The notes beneath the pieces are model-generated. The model saw only the letters and a list, made by a program, of their open reading frames with translations, searched no databases and was not told where the DNA came from. From positions 37,840 to 101,839 of the forward strand of contig NZ_JAKLLH010000015.1 in the NCBI RefSeq assembly GCF_023150235.1: 64,000 nt of DNA, read 5' to 3'. The DNA is from Azonexus sp. Lineage in GTDB: Bacteria > Pseudomonadota > Gammaproteobacteria > Burkholderiales > Rhodocyclaceae. Below, one piece after another: positions 8,934-18,567 of the stretch. The translations under genes and the position numbers were made by a program. The stretch's first letter is position 1. Every line of letters begins with the position of its first letter.

Positions 8934-9524
8934 ATGCCGATCCGGAAAAAACGCCTATTCACGCTGTTGACCGTGACATTTGCCCTCACCGCCTGTAGCA
9001 GCCTGCCCAGCGGCCCCAGCCTGATGGCGCTGCCCGGCAGCGGCCATACTCTCAACACCTTCCGTGCCGACGATGCTTGGTGTCGCGACGACGCCCTGCG
9101 CCTGATCGGCGGCAAGTCGCCCGGAAGCCGGGCGAATGAGGCTGCGCTTGGCAGCGCGGCGGTAGGCACCGCCGTCGGCGCGGTGGCCGGTGCCGCCCTT
9201 GGCGGTCGCGAAGGTGCCGCCGTCGGTGCCGGGGTCGGACTACTTGCCGGCGGCGCCAGCGGCAGCGAGCAGGCGCGATACAGCGGTTACGGCTCGCAAC
9301 GACAATACGATCAAGCTTACATCCAGTGCATGTATGCAAAGGGCCACCGCGTCCCCCTGCCGGCCGAGAGCGCCCGCTCCCTGCAGCAGACTGCGCAGCC
9401 GGTTGCTGGCGGCTATGTTCAATCTCCGGGACGCAGTGCCGCCGAGCTCGGTATTCCACCACCTCCGGGCGGACAGCCGCCCGCGCCGCCGCCTCCGGCC
9501 CCGGGTCGCACGCCACCTCGCTGA
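8934..9524 (+). CDS. Glycine-zipper lipoprotein
   Basis: 196 residues. The signal sequence ends in a lipobox (FALTACSS), so it is probably a lipid-anchored envelope protein. Residues about 68-108 form an alternating Gly/Ala segment (AAVGTAVGAVAGAALGGREGAA and following) typical of glycine-zipper membrane-inserting hairpins. The C-terminus is a Pro-rich tail. The longer frame from 8559 lacks a signal peptide and overlaps the preceding gene; the ATG at 8934 is preferred. Likely an operon partner of the upstream secreted protein. Exact role unknown. Confidence 0.75.
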   Translation: MPIRKKRLFTLLTVTFALTACSSLPSGPSLMALPGSGHTLNTFRADDAWCRDDALRLIGGKSPGSRANEAALGSAAVGTAVGAVAGAALGGREGAAVGAGVGLLAGGASGSEQARYSGYGSQRQYDQAYIQCMYAKGHRVPLPAESARSLQQTAQPVAGGYVQSPGRSAAELGIPPPPGGQPPAPPPPAPGRTPPR

Positions 9525-9715
9525 AAGGCGTAGCCGATTCACCATCCCGCACGCCACATTCCAGAGGCGAGTTTTCCGTGGGCCCGCCAGCCCTTGCCGT
9601 GAAAGCGACCGCCGAAAAAGCACGGAAAATCCGCCGCATCTGCGTCAAGGGCGCTTTTTCCCGGAGCACTTCCCGGATTATTACTTTCGTAATAGAAACA
9701 TTTCCGCTATCGTGG

Positions 9716-9742
9716 ATGGACAAGAACACTACACTTGTCCAT
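9716..9742 (+). promoter_or_regulatory. Inverted repeat abutting the start of the GGDEF gene
   Basis: ATGGACAAG (9716-9724) and CTTGTCCAT (9734-9742) form a perfect 9-bp inverted repeat with a 9-nt spacer, ending 5 nt before the ATG at 9748. The position replaces a ribosome binding site, so it could be an mRNA hairpin controlling translation or an operator overlapping the transcription start. About 220 bp upstream of it hold no gene. Confidence 0.5.
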
Positions 9743-9747
9743 TCACC

Positions 9748-10665
9748 ATGAAAATCCTGCTGGTTGAAGATATGCGCGCGGTCGCCGCCTTGATGACCGC
9801 ACGTCTTGCCGCCTTCGGTCACGAAGTCTGCCACGCCGAAAACGGCGAGGTGGCTGTCGCACTTTTCCAGCGGGAGGCACCGGACCTGGTCCTGATGGAC
9901 CTGGAAATGCCCGTAATGAACGGCATCGAAGCCACCGGACGCATCCGGGCCCTGGAGAATGGCCATGTGTGGACCCCGATCATCTTCCTGACCGCCTCCG
10001 ATACTCCCGAGCACTTGGTGACGGCAATCGAAGCCGGCGCCGACGATTTTCTTTCCAAAACCGTTCCCGAAAACGTGCTGCAAGCCAAGATGAAGGCACT
10101 CAACCGCGTGGCCGCCTTGCGTCACGAGCTCACCGCGGCCAACCGACAGTTGCAGGACATGGCCCAGCGCGACGGTCTGACCGGCCTGGCCAACCGCCGG
10201 CACATGGATACCTTGACCGACAAAGCCTGGGAGCGCGCCTGCGTCCAGAAAAAGCCCTTCGGCCTGCTGATGCTCGATGTCGACAATTTCAAGCGCTACA
10301 ACGATCGCTACGGTCACCAAGCCGGCGACGACTGCCTGCGTGCCGTAGCCGCCGCACTGACCGAAGCGGTGCAAAACGAGGGCGAAAACTGCATCCTTGC
10401 CCGCTATGGCGGCGAGGAGTTTGCCATCGTCCTTCCCGGCCATCCTCACGACGATTGCCGCCGCATTGCCACTCAGGTACTCGACAGCCTGCGCCGACGC
10501 CAGATTCCGCACGCGAGCAATGCCGCCTGGGGCATCGTCACCGCATCGCTTGGCGCTGCCTGGCTTGCCGACGCCTCGGGTAAAATCGCCGACCTTTTCC
10601 ATCTCGCCGACACCAACCTCTACCACGCCAAGGAAAACGGCCGCAACCGCTGCGAAATGGGCTGA
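9748..10665 (+). CDS. Response regulator with GGDEF (diguanylate cyclase) domain
   Basis: 305 residues. An N-terminal REC domain has the acidic pair in LLVEDM, the phospho-acceptor Asp51 (LVLMDLEMPVMNG), the Thr of FLTAS and the Lys of LSKTVP. A short linker leads to a GGDEF domain with DGLTGLANRR and the active-site motif RYGGEEF (about residues 219-225), so the cyclase should be active and make cyclic-di-GMP on phosphorylation. No RxxD inhibitory site is evident just before it. No sensor kinase is adjacent. No good ribosome binding site; an inverted repeat sits there instead. Confidence 0.9.
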   Translation: MKILLVEDMRAVAALMTARLAAFGHEVCHAENGEVAVALFQREAPDLVLMDLEMPVMNGIEATGRIRALENGHVWTPIIFLTASDTPEHLVTAIEAGADDFLSKTVPENVLQAKMKALNRVAALRHELTAANRQLQDMAQRDGLTGLANRRHMDTLTDKAWERACVQKKPFGLLMLDVDNFKRYNDRYGHQAGDDCLRAVAAALTEAVQNEGENCILARYGGEEFAIVLPGHPHDDCRRIATQVLDSLRRRQIPHASNAAWGIVTASLGAAWLADASGKIADLFHLADTNLYHAKENGRNRCEMG

Positions 10666-10755
10666 TACCGGAGCCCACCGCGCCGGCATGCAGGCGCGCT
10701 TTCTCGGACCTTGCCCCTCCGGCGAGGGTACGGCACGCGGCCTGGCCTTCAACGC

Positions 10756-11262
10756 ATGCCCTTCGACCTTTCGCCGCAACAACTCGCCCTGCTCGCCCTG
10801 CCGCTGCTGCTGCTCATCGCCTACTGGCTACTACGTGGCAACGGTTATGACTACGCCGGCAAACCGATCCTGACCGATAACGAACTCGGCTTTTACCACA
10901 CCCTGCGCACGGCTTTCGCCGAAGACGACATCGTCGTCCTGCCACAAGTGGCAATGAACGCCTTCATCAAGCCCGGCAGCGGCGAAACCGGCAAACGCTA
11001 CGCCGCCGCCCGCGCCACCTTTGCGCAAAAGCACGTCGATTTCCTGCTCTGCACCGCCGATACGCTGGAAATTCTCGCCATTGTCGAACTCGACGATCGC
11101 AGCCACAGTCTCGAACGCGACCTCGCCCGCGATGCCATCACTCGCAGCGCTGGCTACCCGACCCTGCGCTTTCACTCCCGGCGCAAGCCCGATATCGACG
11201 AACTCCGCGACTATCTCGACAAAGCACTCAAGGGTAAAGCGCGAACCCTGCGAGCCTATTGA
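10756..11262 (+). CDS. DUF2726 domain protein, membrane-anchored
   Basis: 168 residues. One N-terminal transmembrane helix (LALLALPLLLLIAYWLL) is followed by a DUF2726 domain with LPQVAMNAFIKP, FLLCTADTLEILAIVELDDRSH and a C-terminal PTLRFHSRRK. DUF2726 resembles restriction-endonuclease/topoisomerase-linked folds, and the VELDD segment may correspond to catalytic acidic residues, but no activity is established as far as I know. The ATG at 10756 starts directly before the membrane helix; an upstream in-frame start at 10711 only adds unsupported residues. Confidence 0.7.
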   Translation: MPFDLSPQQLALLALPLLLLIAYWLLRGNGYDYAGKPILTDNELGFYHTLRTAFAEDDIVVLPQVAMNAFIKPGSGETGKRYAAARATFAQKHVDFLLCTADTLEILAIVELDDRSHSLERDLARDAITRSAGYPTLRFHSRRKPDIDELRDYLDKALKGKARTLRAY

Positions 11263-11438
11263 GCCAGGTCCGCACCCAGCCGTATCGGCCTGCCTGCGTA
11301 GCTCAAAGGCAAACTGCTACATGTTGTTGCAAATCGTTACTTGAATTCGCGGGGTGCGACCCTTATCTTCTCTCCATGTGCTGATCCCCCCTCAGCCTGA
11401 CGGTCAAGCAAAGCTCTCCCTCCCGGAGCCGACCGTCC

Positions 11439-11472
11439 GAAAGCCCCGTACTCCCCCCGGTACGGGGCTTTC
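11439..11472 (+). terminator. Strong hairpin upstream of fdnG, possible terminator of a small RNA
   Basis: GAAAGCCCCGTA and TACGGGGCTTTC form a 12-bp stem around a C-rich loop. The trailing sequence has only a weak T run (CTTTCACTTTCG). Together with the preceding GACGGTC/GACCGTC stem it could be the end of a small RNA or a riboswitch-like leader, but I cannot match it to a known class. Confidence 0.4.
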
Positions 11473-11520
11473 ACTTTCGTGCTCGGCGACCAGACAGAAT
11501 CGGGCCGGAGACGGCGTTGC

Positions 11521-11560
11521 GACATTTTGTCCAAACCCTCTCGATACCGGACAAAATGTC
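11521..11560. promoter_or_regulatory. Distal inverted repeat, candidate enhancer-binding protein site
   Basis: GACATTTTGTCC (11521-11532) and GGACAAAATGTC (11549-11560) are exact reverse complements separated by 16 bp. Each half is itself a small GACA-N3-TGTC palindrome. The centre lies about 80 bp upstream of the sigma-54 promoter, the usual distance for an activator of RpoN-dependent transcription. Confidence 0.6.
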
Positions 11561-11617
11561 CCGCCTTCGCCAGCCTGAAATCGGGTGCTTGCCTATTGTT
11601 CAATCACTTGCGTCAGC

Positions 11618-11632
11618 TGGCACGTTCGTTGC
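11618..11632 (+). promoter_or_regulatory. Sigma-54 (RpoN) promoter of fdnGHI
   Basis: TGGCACG-TTCG-TTGC matches the -24/-12 consensus exactly, with GG (11619-11620) and GC (11631-11632) separated by 10 bp. Transcription should start near 11644, giving a leader of about 37 nt with AGGAGG at 11666-11671. An activator of the NtrC class is therefore expected. Confidence 0.85.
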
Positions 11633-11645
11633 GCCACTCCTCCGT

Positions 11646-11662
11646 TGCGACAGGAAGTCGCA
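11646..11662. promoter_or_regulatory. TGCGAC-N5-GTCGCA palindrome at the fdnG transcription start
   Basis: TGCGAC-AGGAA-GTCGCA begins at about the predicted +1 of the sigma-54 promoter. The same arms and spacing recur upstream of two TonB-dependent receptor genes (38280 and 40743). In the mRNA it would also form a 5'-terminal hairpin. Operator or RNA structure cannot be separated from sequence alone. Confidence 0.5.
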
Positions 11663-11680
11663 CTCAGGAGGATATATTCA

Positions 11681-14600
11681 ATGAAAATCAACAGGCGGCA
11701 GTTCTTCAAGGTCTGCTCCGCCGGGCTGACGGGATCGTCGATTGCGGCGATGGGTTTTTCCCCGACCGCGGCTCTTGCGGAAGTACGCAGCTACAAGCTC
11801 GCCCGCGCCACCGAGACACGGAACAACTGTCCGTATTGCTCGGTGTCATGCGGCGTGCTCATCTATTCGACCGGCGACAAATCGAAAAATGCGCCGGGCA
11901 AGATCATTCACATCGAAGGCGACCCGGACGACCCGGTCAATCGCGGCAGCCTGTGCCCGAAGGGTGCCGGCCTGATGGACATGGTCAACAGCCCGAACCG
12001 CATCAAATTCCCCGAGGTGCGCGAAGCAGGAAGCAATCAGTGGAAGCGCATTTCCTGGCATGAGGCTTTCGAGCGCATCGCCAAGCACATGAAGACCGAC
12101 CGCGACGCCAACTTCATCACCAGGAATGCGGCCGGCACCACGGTCAACCGCTGGAATACCTTCGGTTTCCTGGCCAGTTCGTCGGCCAGCAACGAATCCG
12201 GTTACATCACCCACAAGGTTCTGCGCAGCCTCGGCGCCGTCGCTTTCGACACCCAGGCCCGTATTTGACACGCTCCCACGGTGGCCAGTCTGGCTCCGAG
12301 TTTTGGGCGTGGCGCGATGACCAACCATTGGGTGGACATCAAGAATGCGGACCTGGTTTTCGTCATGGGCGGCAACCCGGCCGAAGCGCACCCCTGCGGC
12401 TTCAAGTGGGTGATCGAGGCCAAGAAACAGCGCAAGGCAAGGCTGGTGGTGGTCGACCCGCGCTTCAACCGTACCGCATCGGTCGCCGATTATTACGCAC
12501 CGATCCGCTCCGGCTCCGACATCGCCTTCCTGAGCGGCGTCATCAATTACCTGCTCTCGAAGGACAAGATTCACCACGAGTACGTCAAGCATTACACCAA
12601 CGCCAGCTTCCTGATCGATGAGCGCTTCGCCCTCGAAGACGGCCTCTTCTCCGGCTACAACGCCGAGAAGCGCAGCTACGACAAGGAATCCTGGAAATAC
12701 CAGTTCGACAAGGACGGCTACGCCAGGGTCGACGAGACGCTGCAAGATCCAAATTGCGTCTTCCAGATCATGAAGAAGCACTACGCCCGCTACACGCCGG
12801 AAGTCGTGACCCGCGTTACCGGCACGCCGACCGATGCCTTCCTCAAGGTCTGCGAATACATTGCCGAGACCGCCGCACCGAACAAGACGATGACCAACCT
12901 GTATGCCCTGGGCTGGACCGAGCACTCGGTCGGCGCCCAGAACATCCGCAGCATGGCCATCATCCAGCTTCTGCTCGGCAACATGGGCATGGCCGGCGGC
13001 GGCATCAACGCCTTGCGTGGCCACTCCAATGTCCAGGGCATCACCGACCAGTGTCTGTACTCCGACGCCTTGCCGGGCTACCTGGGCGCGCCGCTCGATG
13101 CCGACATCGATCGCAAGACCTACCTGGAAAAACGGACACCGAAGGCAATGCGGCCGAATCAGATGAATTTCCCGCAGAACTTCCCGAAATGGTGGACCAG
13201 CCTGATGAAAGCCTGGTACGGCAAGGAAGCGACGCCGGAAAACGACTTCTGCTATGACTGGCTACCCAAGCGCGACCTGTCCTACGACGTCCTCAACATG
13301 TTCGATCGGATGTATCAGGGCAAGATGAGCGGCTTTGTCTGCCAGGGCTTCAACCCGCTTGCCTCCGTCGCCAACAAGAAAAAAGTCGGCGATGCCCTGG
13401 CCAAGCTGAAATATCTGGTGATCATGGACCCGCTGGTCACGGAAACATCCGAATTCTGGAAAAACCACGGCGAGGTCAATCCCGCCGATCCGGCGAGCAT
13501 CCAGACCGAGGTCTTCCGTTTACCGGTAGCTTTCTTCGCGGAGGAATCAGGCACCTGCACCAATTCCGGCCGCGTTGTCCGCTGGCACTGGAAGGCGGTC
13601 GATGGTCCGGGCGAATCCAAGGGTGATGCCGAAATCATGGCTCATCTCTACCAGACCCTGAAACACATGTACGCCAAGGAAGGCGGTGCTTTCCCCGACC
13701 CGATTCTCAAGCTCTCCTGGCCGTACCGGATTGCCGATGAACCGTCGCCGGAAGAGTTGCTGATGGAAATTTCCGGCAAGGCACTGACCGATCTCCACGA
13801 CCCCAAGGATGCGACCAAGCTCCAGGTCAAGGGGGGCGATCAGCTGGCCAGCTTCGGTTTCCTGCGTGACGACGGCAGCACGGCTTGCGGCAACTGGATC
13901 TATAGCGGCGCCTGGTCGCAGGCCGGCAACCTGACCTTGCGCCGTGACAGCAGCGATCCATCCGGCCTCGGCCAAACGCTGAACTGGGGTTTTGCCTGGC
14001 CGGTCAACCGTCGCATTCTCTACAACCGCGCCTCAGCCGACCTCGCCGGCAAACCGTGGGACGCCAGCCGGACGGTATTGAAATGGACCGGTTCAGCCTG
14101 GGGGGGCAACGATATCCCCGATATGCGCCCGAATGCCGCGCCGGAAGAAGGCGTCATGCCTTTCATCATGAATCCGGAAGGGGTCGCCCGCCTCTTTGCC
14201 CGCGATCTGATGGCCGACGGCCCGCTGCCGGAACACTACGAGCCCTTCGAGTCGCCGCTCGAAACCAACCCGATGCACCCGAAGAACACCAAGGCCAAGA
14301 GCAATCCGGTCTCGCGCATTTTCAAGGGCGATCTGGAGGTATTCGGCACGGCCAAGGACTTCCCGTATGTCGCCACCACCTACCGCTTGACCGAGCACTT
14401 CCACTTCTGGACGCAGCACAGCAAGATCAACGCCATCCTGCAACCGGAGCATTTCGTCGAAATCGGCGAGGAGCTGGCCAGGGAGAAGGGGATCAAGGCC
14501 GGCGACAAGGTCAAGGTGCGCTCCAATCGGGGCTACATCAAGGCGGTGGCGGTGGTTACCAAGCGGATCAAGGCGCTCGATGTCGATGGTCGCAAGGTGC

Positions 14601-14746
14601 ACACGGTCGGCATCCCGATTACATCGGGATTCGTCGGGCGAACCAAGCCGGGCTTCCTGACCAACACCCTGACCCCGGCCGTGGGCGATGCCAACACCCA
14701 TACGCCGGAGTACAAGGCGTTCCTGGTCAATATCGAGAAAGTGTGA
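11681..14746 (+). CDS. fdnG: Formate dehydrogenase-N alpha subunit, selenocysteine-containing
   Basis: Catalytic molybdo-bis-MGD subunit that oxidises formate to CO2 in the periplasm and passes electrons to FdnH. 1021 codons when the in-frame TGA at 12266-12268 is read as selenocysteine (Sec196, context [15 protein letters not shown], the same position as in E. coli FdnG). A Tat signal is visible (NRRQFFK). A 4Fe-4S cluster is bound by Cys50, Cys53, Cys57 and Cys92. Automated callers will split it into two ORFs at the TGA. The start ATG has AGGAGG 9 nt upstream. It is followed after 10 bp by fdnH. Control: sigma-54 promoter at 11618. Confidence 0.96.
12266..12305 (+). promoter_or_regulatory. 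UGA selenocysteine codon and bacterial SECIS element of fdnG
   Basis: The TGA is followed at a suitable distance by a hairpin whose top is GCCA-GTC-TGGC (12284-12294), consistent with the SelB-binding apical stem of bacterial SECIS elements lying just 3' of the Sec codon. It implies that selA, selB, selC and selD exist elsewhere in the genome. Confidence 0.75.
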
Positions 14747-14756
14747 GGAGGCTGTC

Positions 14757-15665
14757 ATGGCATTGCAATCACTAGACATCAAACAGCGCTCCGCCACCAC
14801 GACACCGTCTCCGCAAGCGCGGCAGACGGTGGAAATCGCCAAGCTCATCGACGTCTCCGCCTGCATCGGCTGCAAGGCCTGCACGGCGGCGTGCATCGAG
14901 TGGAACGACATTCGCGGCGACGTGGGCAACTGCGTCGGCGTCTACGACAATCCGGTCGACCTGTCGGCCGATGCGTGGACGGTGATGCGTTTTACCGAAA
15001 CCGAGCAGAACAACAAGCTGGAATGGTTGATCCGCAAGGACGGCTGCATGCACTGTGCCGACCCCGGTTGTCTCAAGGCCTGCCCGGCACCGGGCGCGAT
15101 CATCCAGTACAGCAACGGCATTGTCGATTTCCACCAGGAAAACTGCATCGGCTGCGGCTACTGTGTCACCGGCTGTCCGTTCAACGTACCGCGCATGTCG
15201 CAAAAGGACAACAAAGCCTACAAGTGCACCCTGTGTTCCGACCGGGTGGCCGTCAACCAGGCGCCGGCCTGCGCCAAGGCCTGCCCGACCGGTGCCATCC
15301 AGTTCGGCGCCAAGGAGGACATGAAGGACTACGCCGAGAAACGGATCGCCGACCTCAAGGAACGCGGTTACGACAAGGCCGGCCTCTATGATCCGCAGGG
15401 TGTCGGTGGCACGCATGTGATGTACGTGCTGCATCACGCGGACCAGCCCAAGCTTTACGCCGGTCTGCCCGACGATCCCTCGATCAGCCCCCTGGTCTCG
15501 CTCTGGAAGGGCGCTGCCAAGCCCCTCGCTACCCTGGCCCTGGCCGGCGTGGCCCTGGGCAGCCTCTTCCACTACGTTACCAAGGGCCCGAACGAGGTCT
15601 CGAAAGAGATCGAGGACGAAATCGAACGTGAAGATGAACGCCAACTGCGGGAGGAAGCCAAATGA
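14757..15665 (+). CDS. fdnH: Formate dehydrogenase-N beta subunit, four 4Fe-4S clusters
   Basis: 302-residue electron-transfer subunit between FdnG and FdnI. Four cysteine groups are visible: [35 protein letters not shown] and CTLCSDR with CAKAC. The C-terminus has a single membrane helix (about residues 248-270, [18 protein letters not shown]) that anchors it facing the periplasm. The tail is strongly acidic ([13 protein letters not shown]). The stop overlaps the start of fdnI (ATGA), so the two are translationally coupled. Confidence 0.95.
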   Translation: MALQSLDIKQRSATTTPSPQARQTVEIAKLIDVSACIGCKACTAACIEWNDIRGDVGNCVGVYDNPVDLSADAWTVMRFTETEQNNKLEWLIRKDGCMHCADPGCLKACPAPGAIIQYSNGIVDFHQENCIGCGYCVTGCPFNVPRMSQKDNKAYKCTLCSDRVAVNQAPACAKACPTGAIQFGAKEDMKDYAEKRIADLKERGYDKAGLYDPQGVGGTHVMYVLHHADQPKLYAGLPDDPSISPLVSLWKGAAKPLATLALAGVALGSLFHYVTKGPNEVSKEIEDEIEREDERQLREEAK

Positions 15666-16282
15666 TCCGCGATCCGAAAGACCTGCAACGCTATAACGCG
15701 TCCGAACGGTCCAATCACTGGGTAGTGGGCATCAGCTTCATCCTGCTCACTCTCTCCGGCCTGGCCTTCTTCCACCCGGCCTTCTTTCCGCTCACCCAGC
15801 TTTTCGGCGGTCCGGTCTGGACACGCATCATCCATCCCTACCTGGGAATGCTGATGGCGGTCTCCTTCCTGGCCATGTTCTTCCGCTTCAGGCATCTGAA
15901 CAAGATGACCCCGGCGGACAGGGAATGGCTGAGCAAGGCGAAGAACATGGTGGACGGCAACGACCACGACATGCCGGAACAGGGCAAGTACAACGGCGGC
16001 CAGAAAGCCATGTTCTGGGGCGCCGCCCTGTGCATGCTGCTGATGACGGTTTCCGGACTGCTCATCTGGCGTGCCTGGTTCGGTTTCGACATCACCCTGG
16101 TCCGTCTCGGCGCCGTCGTTCACGCCGCCGTCGGCGCGGCGATGATTGCCCTGATCATGGTGCACGTCTACGCCGCCATCTGGGTCAAGGGCACCATCCG
16201 CGCCATGTGGTATGGCACGGTAACCCGCGCCTGGGCCAAGCAGCATCATCGTGGCTGGTACCGCCAGGTAAGCGGCAAGTGA
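15662..16282 (+). CDS. fdnI: Formate dehydrogenase-N gamma subunit, cytochrome b556
   Basis: 206-residue membrane subunit with four transmembrane helices (about residues 20-45, 55-75, 113-135 and 150-172) and histidines in the expected helices ([30 protein letters not shown]) for two b hemes. It passes electrons to the quinone pool and completes the proton-motive formate:quinone loop. It overlaps fdnH by 4 bp. A strong intrinsic terminator follows about 85 bp later. Confidence 0.95.
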   Translation: MIRDPKDLQRYNASERSNHWVVGISFILLTLSGLAFFHPAFFPLTQLFGGPVWTRIIHPYLGMLMAVSFLAMFFRFRHLNKMTPADREWLSKAKNMVDGNDHDMPEQGKYNGGQKAMFWGAALCMLLMTVSGLLIWRAWFGFDITLVRLGAVVHAAVGAAMIALIMVHVYAAIWVKGTIRAMWYGTVTRAWAKQHHRGWYRQVSGK

Positions 16283-16366
16283 TGGACGGAGGCCGGGTGC
16301 ATTTCCGCTCCCGGCCCCGCCAGCGCATATTTACCTATCCCACCTCGCGATTTACCTTGCGTTCTT

Positions 16367-16403
16367 GGGGCCGGCGGCTTCCCGGCCACGGCCCCGTTTT
16401 TTT
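16367..16403 (+). terminator. Intrinsic terminator after fdnI
   Basis: GGGGCCG (16367-16373) pairs with CGGCCCC (16389-16395), followed by G and seven T. It ends the fdnGHI transcript, so fdhE needs read-through or its own promoter. Confidence 0.85.
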
Positions 16404-16475
16404 AATTTCCGATCCCGGGGTATTTGCCCGCGACAAGCGGCAGATACCGGCAACCCTTCTCCAGCGACCAATATC

Positions 16476-17402
16476 ATGCAAGACCAAGCGATCAATTTTC
16501 AGGCCCCGACCGAAGAGGCGGCGCCCATCCTGTTGCCGCCAGCGGACACGCTGTTTGCCGAGCGGGCAGCACGCTTTGCCACGCTGGCGGCAAGCAACAG
16601 CCTGGGGGACTGGCTGGGCTTTCTCGGCAACCTGAGTCAGGCACAGCAAAATGTGCTGCCGCTGGCGTCGACCGTGACATTACCCACGCCCGGGCAACTG
16701 GCGCTGGCACGCGAACATGCCATGCCACCACTCGACCCCGCCAAGCGCCCGAGCGAGTGGCGTACCGTCCTGCGCCAACTGCTTGCGGAAATCGCCGTGA
16801 CGACAGAGCCGCTGCCAGTAAATATCGCACAGGCACTGGCAGCGCTGCAGAGCGCCGACGATACCCGCCTGGAAGCCCTGGCCGAGCAACTGCCGAACGG
16901 CGAGCCGGCTGGCGCCGATGCGGCGCTGCTGCCCTTTATCGCCGCCGCGCTGCAGGTGGTCTATACCCGACAAGCCAGCCTGCTCGATACCGCAACACTG
17001 CAGAAACTCGAACATCACAACATCTGTCCCTGCTGCGGCAGCCCGGCAGTCGCCAGCATCGTCCGCCTCGGAAGCACGATCAACAATCTGCGCTACCTGC
17101 ACTGCAGCCTGTGCAACAGCGAATGGAACGTATCGCGTGCAGTCTGCATCGAGTGCGGCAGCGAAAAGGATGTCGTTCTGCAGGAACTGGCCGGAAGCGG
17201 CGAGCAGAAACCCGCCGCCGTGCGCGGCGAAAGCTGCGATGGCTGCAAGAGCTATCTGAAGATCGTTTACCAGGAAAAAGACCCGCTAGTCGACCCGGTT
17301 GCCGACGATCTGGCGACCCTCGCACTCGACGTACTGCTCGACGAGGCCGGCTACCAACGGGCCGGACCGAACCTGTTGTTGATCGGCGCCCACCGAGCTT
17401 GA
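16476..17402 (+). CDS. fdhE: Formate dehydrogenase accessory protein
   Basis: A 308-residue cytoplasmic rubredoxin-like protein needed for maturation of respiratory formate dehydrogenases; E. coli FdhE is about the same length. Zinc/iron-binding pairs are visible: CPCCGSP (about residue 187), CSLCNSEW, CIECGS and CDGCKSY. The ATG at 16476 gives the family-typical length; an upstream in-frame start reads through the terminator of fdnI. Its place right after fdnGHI supports the role. Confidence 0.93.
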   Translation: MQDQAINFQAPTEEAAPILLPPADTLFAERAARFATLAASNSLGDWLGFLGNLSQAQQNVLPLASTVTLPTPGQLALAREHAMPPLDPAKRPSEWRTVLRQLLAEIAVTTEPLPVNIAQALAALQSADDTRLEALAEQLPNGEPAGADAALLPFIAAALQVVYTRQASLLDTATLQKLEHHNICPCCGSPAVASIVRLGSTINNLRYLHCSLCNSEWNVSRAVCIECGSEKDVVLQELAGSGEQKPAAVRGESCDGCKSYLKIVYQEKDPLVDPVADDLATLALDVLLDEAGYQRAGPNLLLIGAHRA

Positions 17403-17639
17403 GCCCGCTTCTCCCTGCCCTGACCGCTGGCCAAGAGAGGTGGGCAGGAAACCCGAGCTTCCAACAGCGCAAGCCCGGCAGGCCAGGGAGGAAAACCATG
17501 TCGGCGCCCGTCCTCGGCCACCACGGCAGGCCAGCCACCGCTCAGGCCGGAAAATCGCGCCACGGGCATTTGCCACCCCCGCACGGACGGCGATGCGTAC
17601 AATCCACGGCGACACCGATTTTCCGGAATACCCCCGCTC

Positions 17640-18278
17640 ATGGATAGCCTGCTCGCTTCTACCCAACTGTTCCCCTTCCTCGCCGCGTCGATGTTGCTGA
17701 CGCTGGCGCCGGGGCCGGACAACCTGCTGGTGCTGAGCCTGGGCATCGCACGCGGCCGGCGCCACGGCATGGCTTTCGGCCTTGGCTGCGCGGCGGGCTG
17801 CATCAATCACACACTGCTCGCGGCGCTTGGCGTCGGGGCACTGATCGTCGCCTCGGAAGCCGCCTTTACCGCCTTGCGCGTTGCCGGCGGACTCTATCTG
17901 CTGTGGCTGGGGCTCAAGGCGATCCGCAACGCTGCACCGGCCCGGCCGGGCGAGCCGGCGAGCGCTGGTGGCGAAAGTTGTACCCGCCTGTTCCGGCGCG
18001 GGCTGCTGGCGAGTGCGATCAATCCCAAGGTGGTGCTGTTCTTCCTCGCCTTTCTGCCACAATTCGTCGATGCCGGACGCGGCGACGCCGGCTGGCAAAT
18101 CGCCCAGCTGGGTGTGGTCTTCATGCTGCAGGCGGCGCTGGTACTGGCCTTGATCGGCGCCTTTGCCGGCGTGCTCGGCGAGCGCCTGGCCCGCCGTCCC
18201 GGTGTTTCGGTGTGGCTGGAGCGGGCCGCCGGCGGCGTCTTCGTGCTGCTCGGCGCTCGCTTGCTGGCGGGGCGTTGA
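17640..18278 (+). CDS. LysE/RhtB-family amino acid exporter
   Basis: A 212-residue integral membrane protein with about six hydrophobic segments and the family signature [24 protein letters not shown] near the N-terminus. Members export amino acids such as lysine, threonine or homoserine; the substrate here is unknown. The gene begins a tight run: YkgJ-type protein, uppP, esterase and RNase follow in the same direction. The 237 bp before it (17403-17639) hold no gene that I can support. Confidence 0.85.
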   Translation: MDSLLASTQLFPFLAASMLLTLAPGPDNLLVLSLGIARGRRHGMAFGLGCAAGCINHTLLAALGVGALIVASEAAFTALRVAGGLYLLWLGLKAIRNAAPARPGEPASAGGESCTRLFRRGLLASAINPKVVLFFLAFLPQFVDAGRGDAGWQIAQLGVVFMLQAALVLALIGAFAGVLGERLARRPGVSVWLERAAGGVFVLLGARLLAGR

Positions 18279-18280
18279 GC

Positions 18281-18520
18281 ATGGACTGTCGGCCCGGCTG
18301 CGGCGCCTGCTGCATCGCCCCGTCAATTTCCTCGCTGGCCAAGCCGGCTGGCGTACCCTGTCCCCACCTCGACGAAGGGCTGCGCTGCCGGATTTTCGGC
18401 CGGCCCGAACGCCCGGCCTGCTGCAGCGGCCTGCAGCCGTCGCCGGAAATGTGTGGGGAGACGCGCGAGGATGCCCTGCATTGCTTGCAGACACTGGAAG
18501 ACCTGACCCGTCCGCAATAG
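18281..18520 (+). CDS. YkgJ family cysteine-cluster protein
   Basis: A 79-residue protein starting [11 protein letters not shown], with further cysteines in CPHL, CRIF and PACC, the pattern of the YkgJ/Fe-S-oxidoreductase-like family believed to bind zinc or an Fe-S cluster. The start ATG at 18281 is two bases after the LysE gene stop, so both are coupled. The larger reading frame containing it is an overlap artefact. Function unknown. Confidence 0.8.
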   Translation: MDCRPGCGACCIAPSISSLAKPAGVPCPHLDEGLRCRIFGRPERPACCSGLQPSPEMCGETREDALHCLQTLEDLTRPQ

Positions 18521-18567
18521 TAGAATGCCGCCTCTTTCCCCGACGGCGGCATGAGGCTCTCACTGTT

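Larger units (their letters stand above)
11263..11680 (+). other. 418-bp intergenic leader region of the formate dehydrogenase locus
   Basis: No gene is visible. It holds a possible structured RNA: GACGGTC (11399-11405) pairs with GACCGTC (11431-11437), followed by the hairpin at 11439-11472. Further right are the inverted repeat at 11521-11560, the sigma-54 promoter at 11618 and the palindrome at 11646, each listed separately. Confidence 0.6.

Noticed and set aside
11341-11480. Molybdenum cofactor or other known riboswitch before fdnG
   Set aside because: Stems exist but I could not match them to a known aptamer; kept only as an unassigned structure.
11585-14746. fdnG as a frameshifted or split pseudogene
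   Set aside because: The break is a single TGA at the conserved selenocysteine position with uninterrupted homology on both sides.
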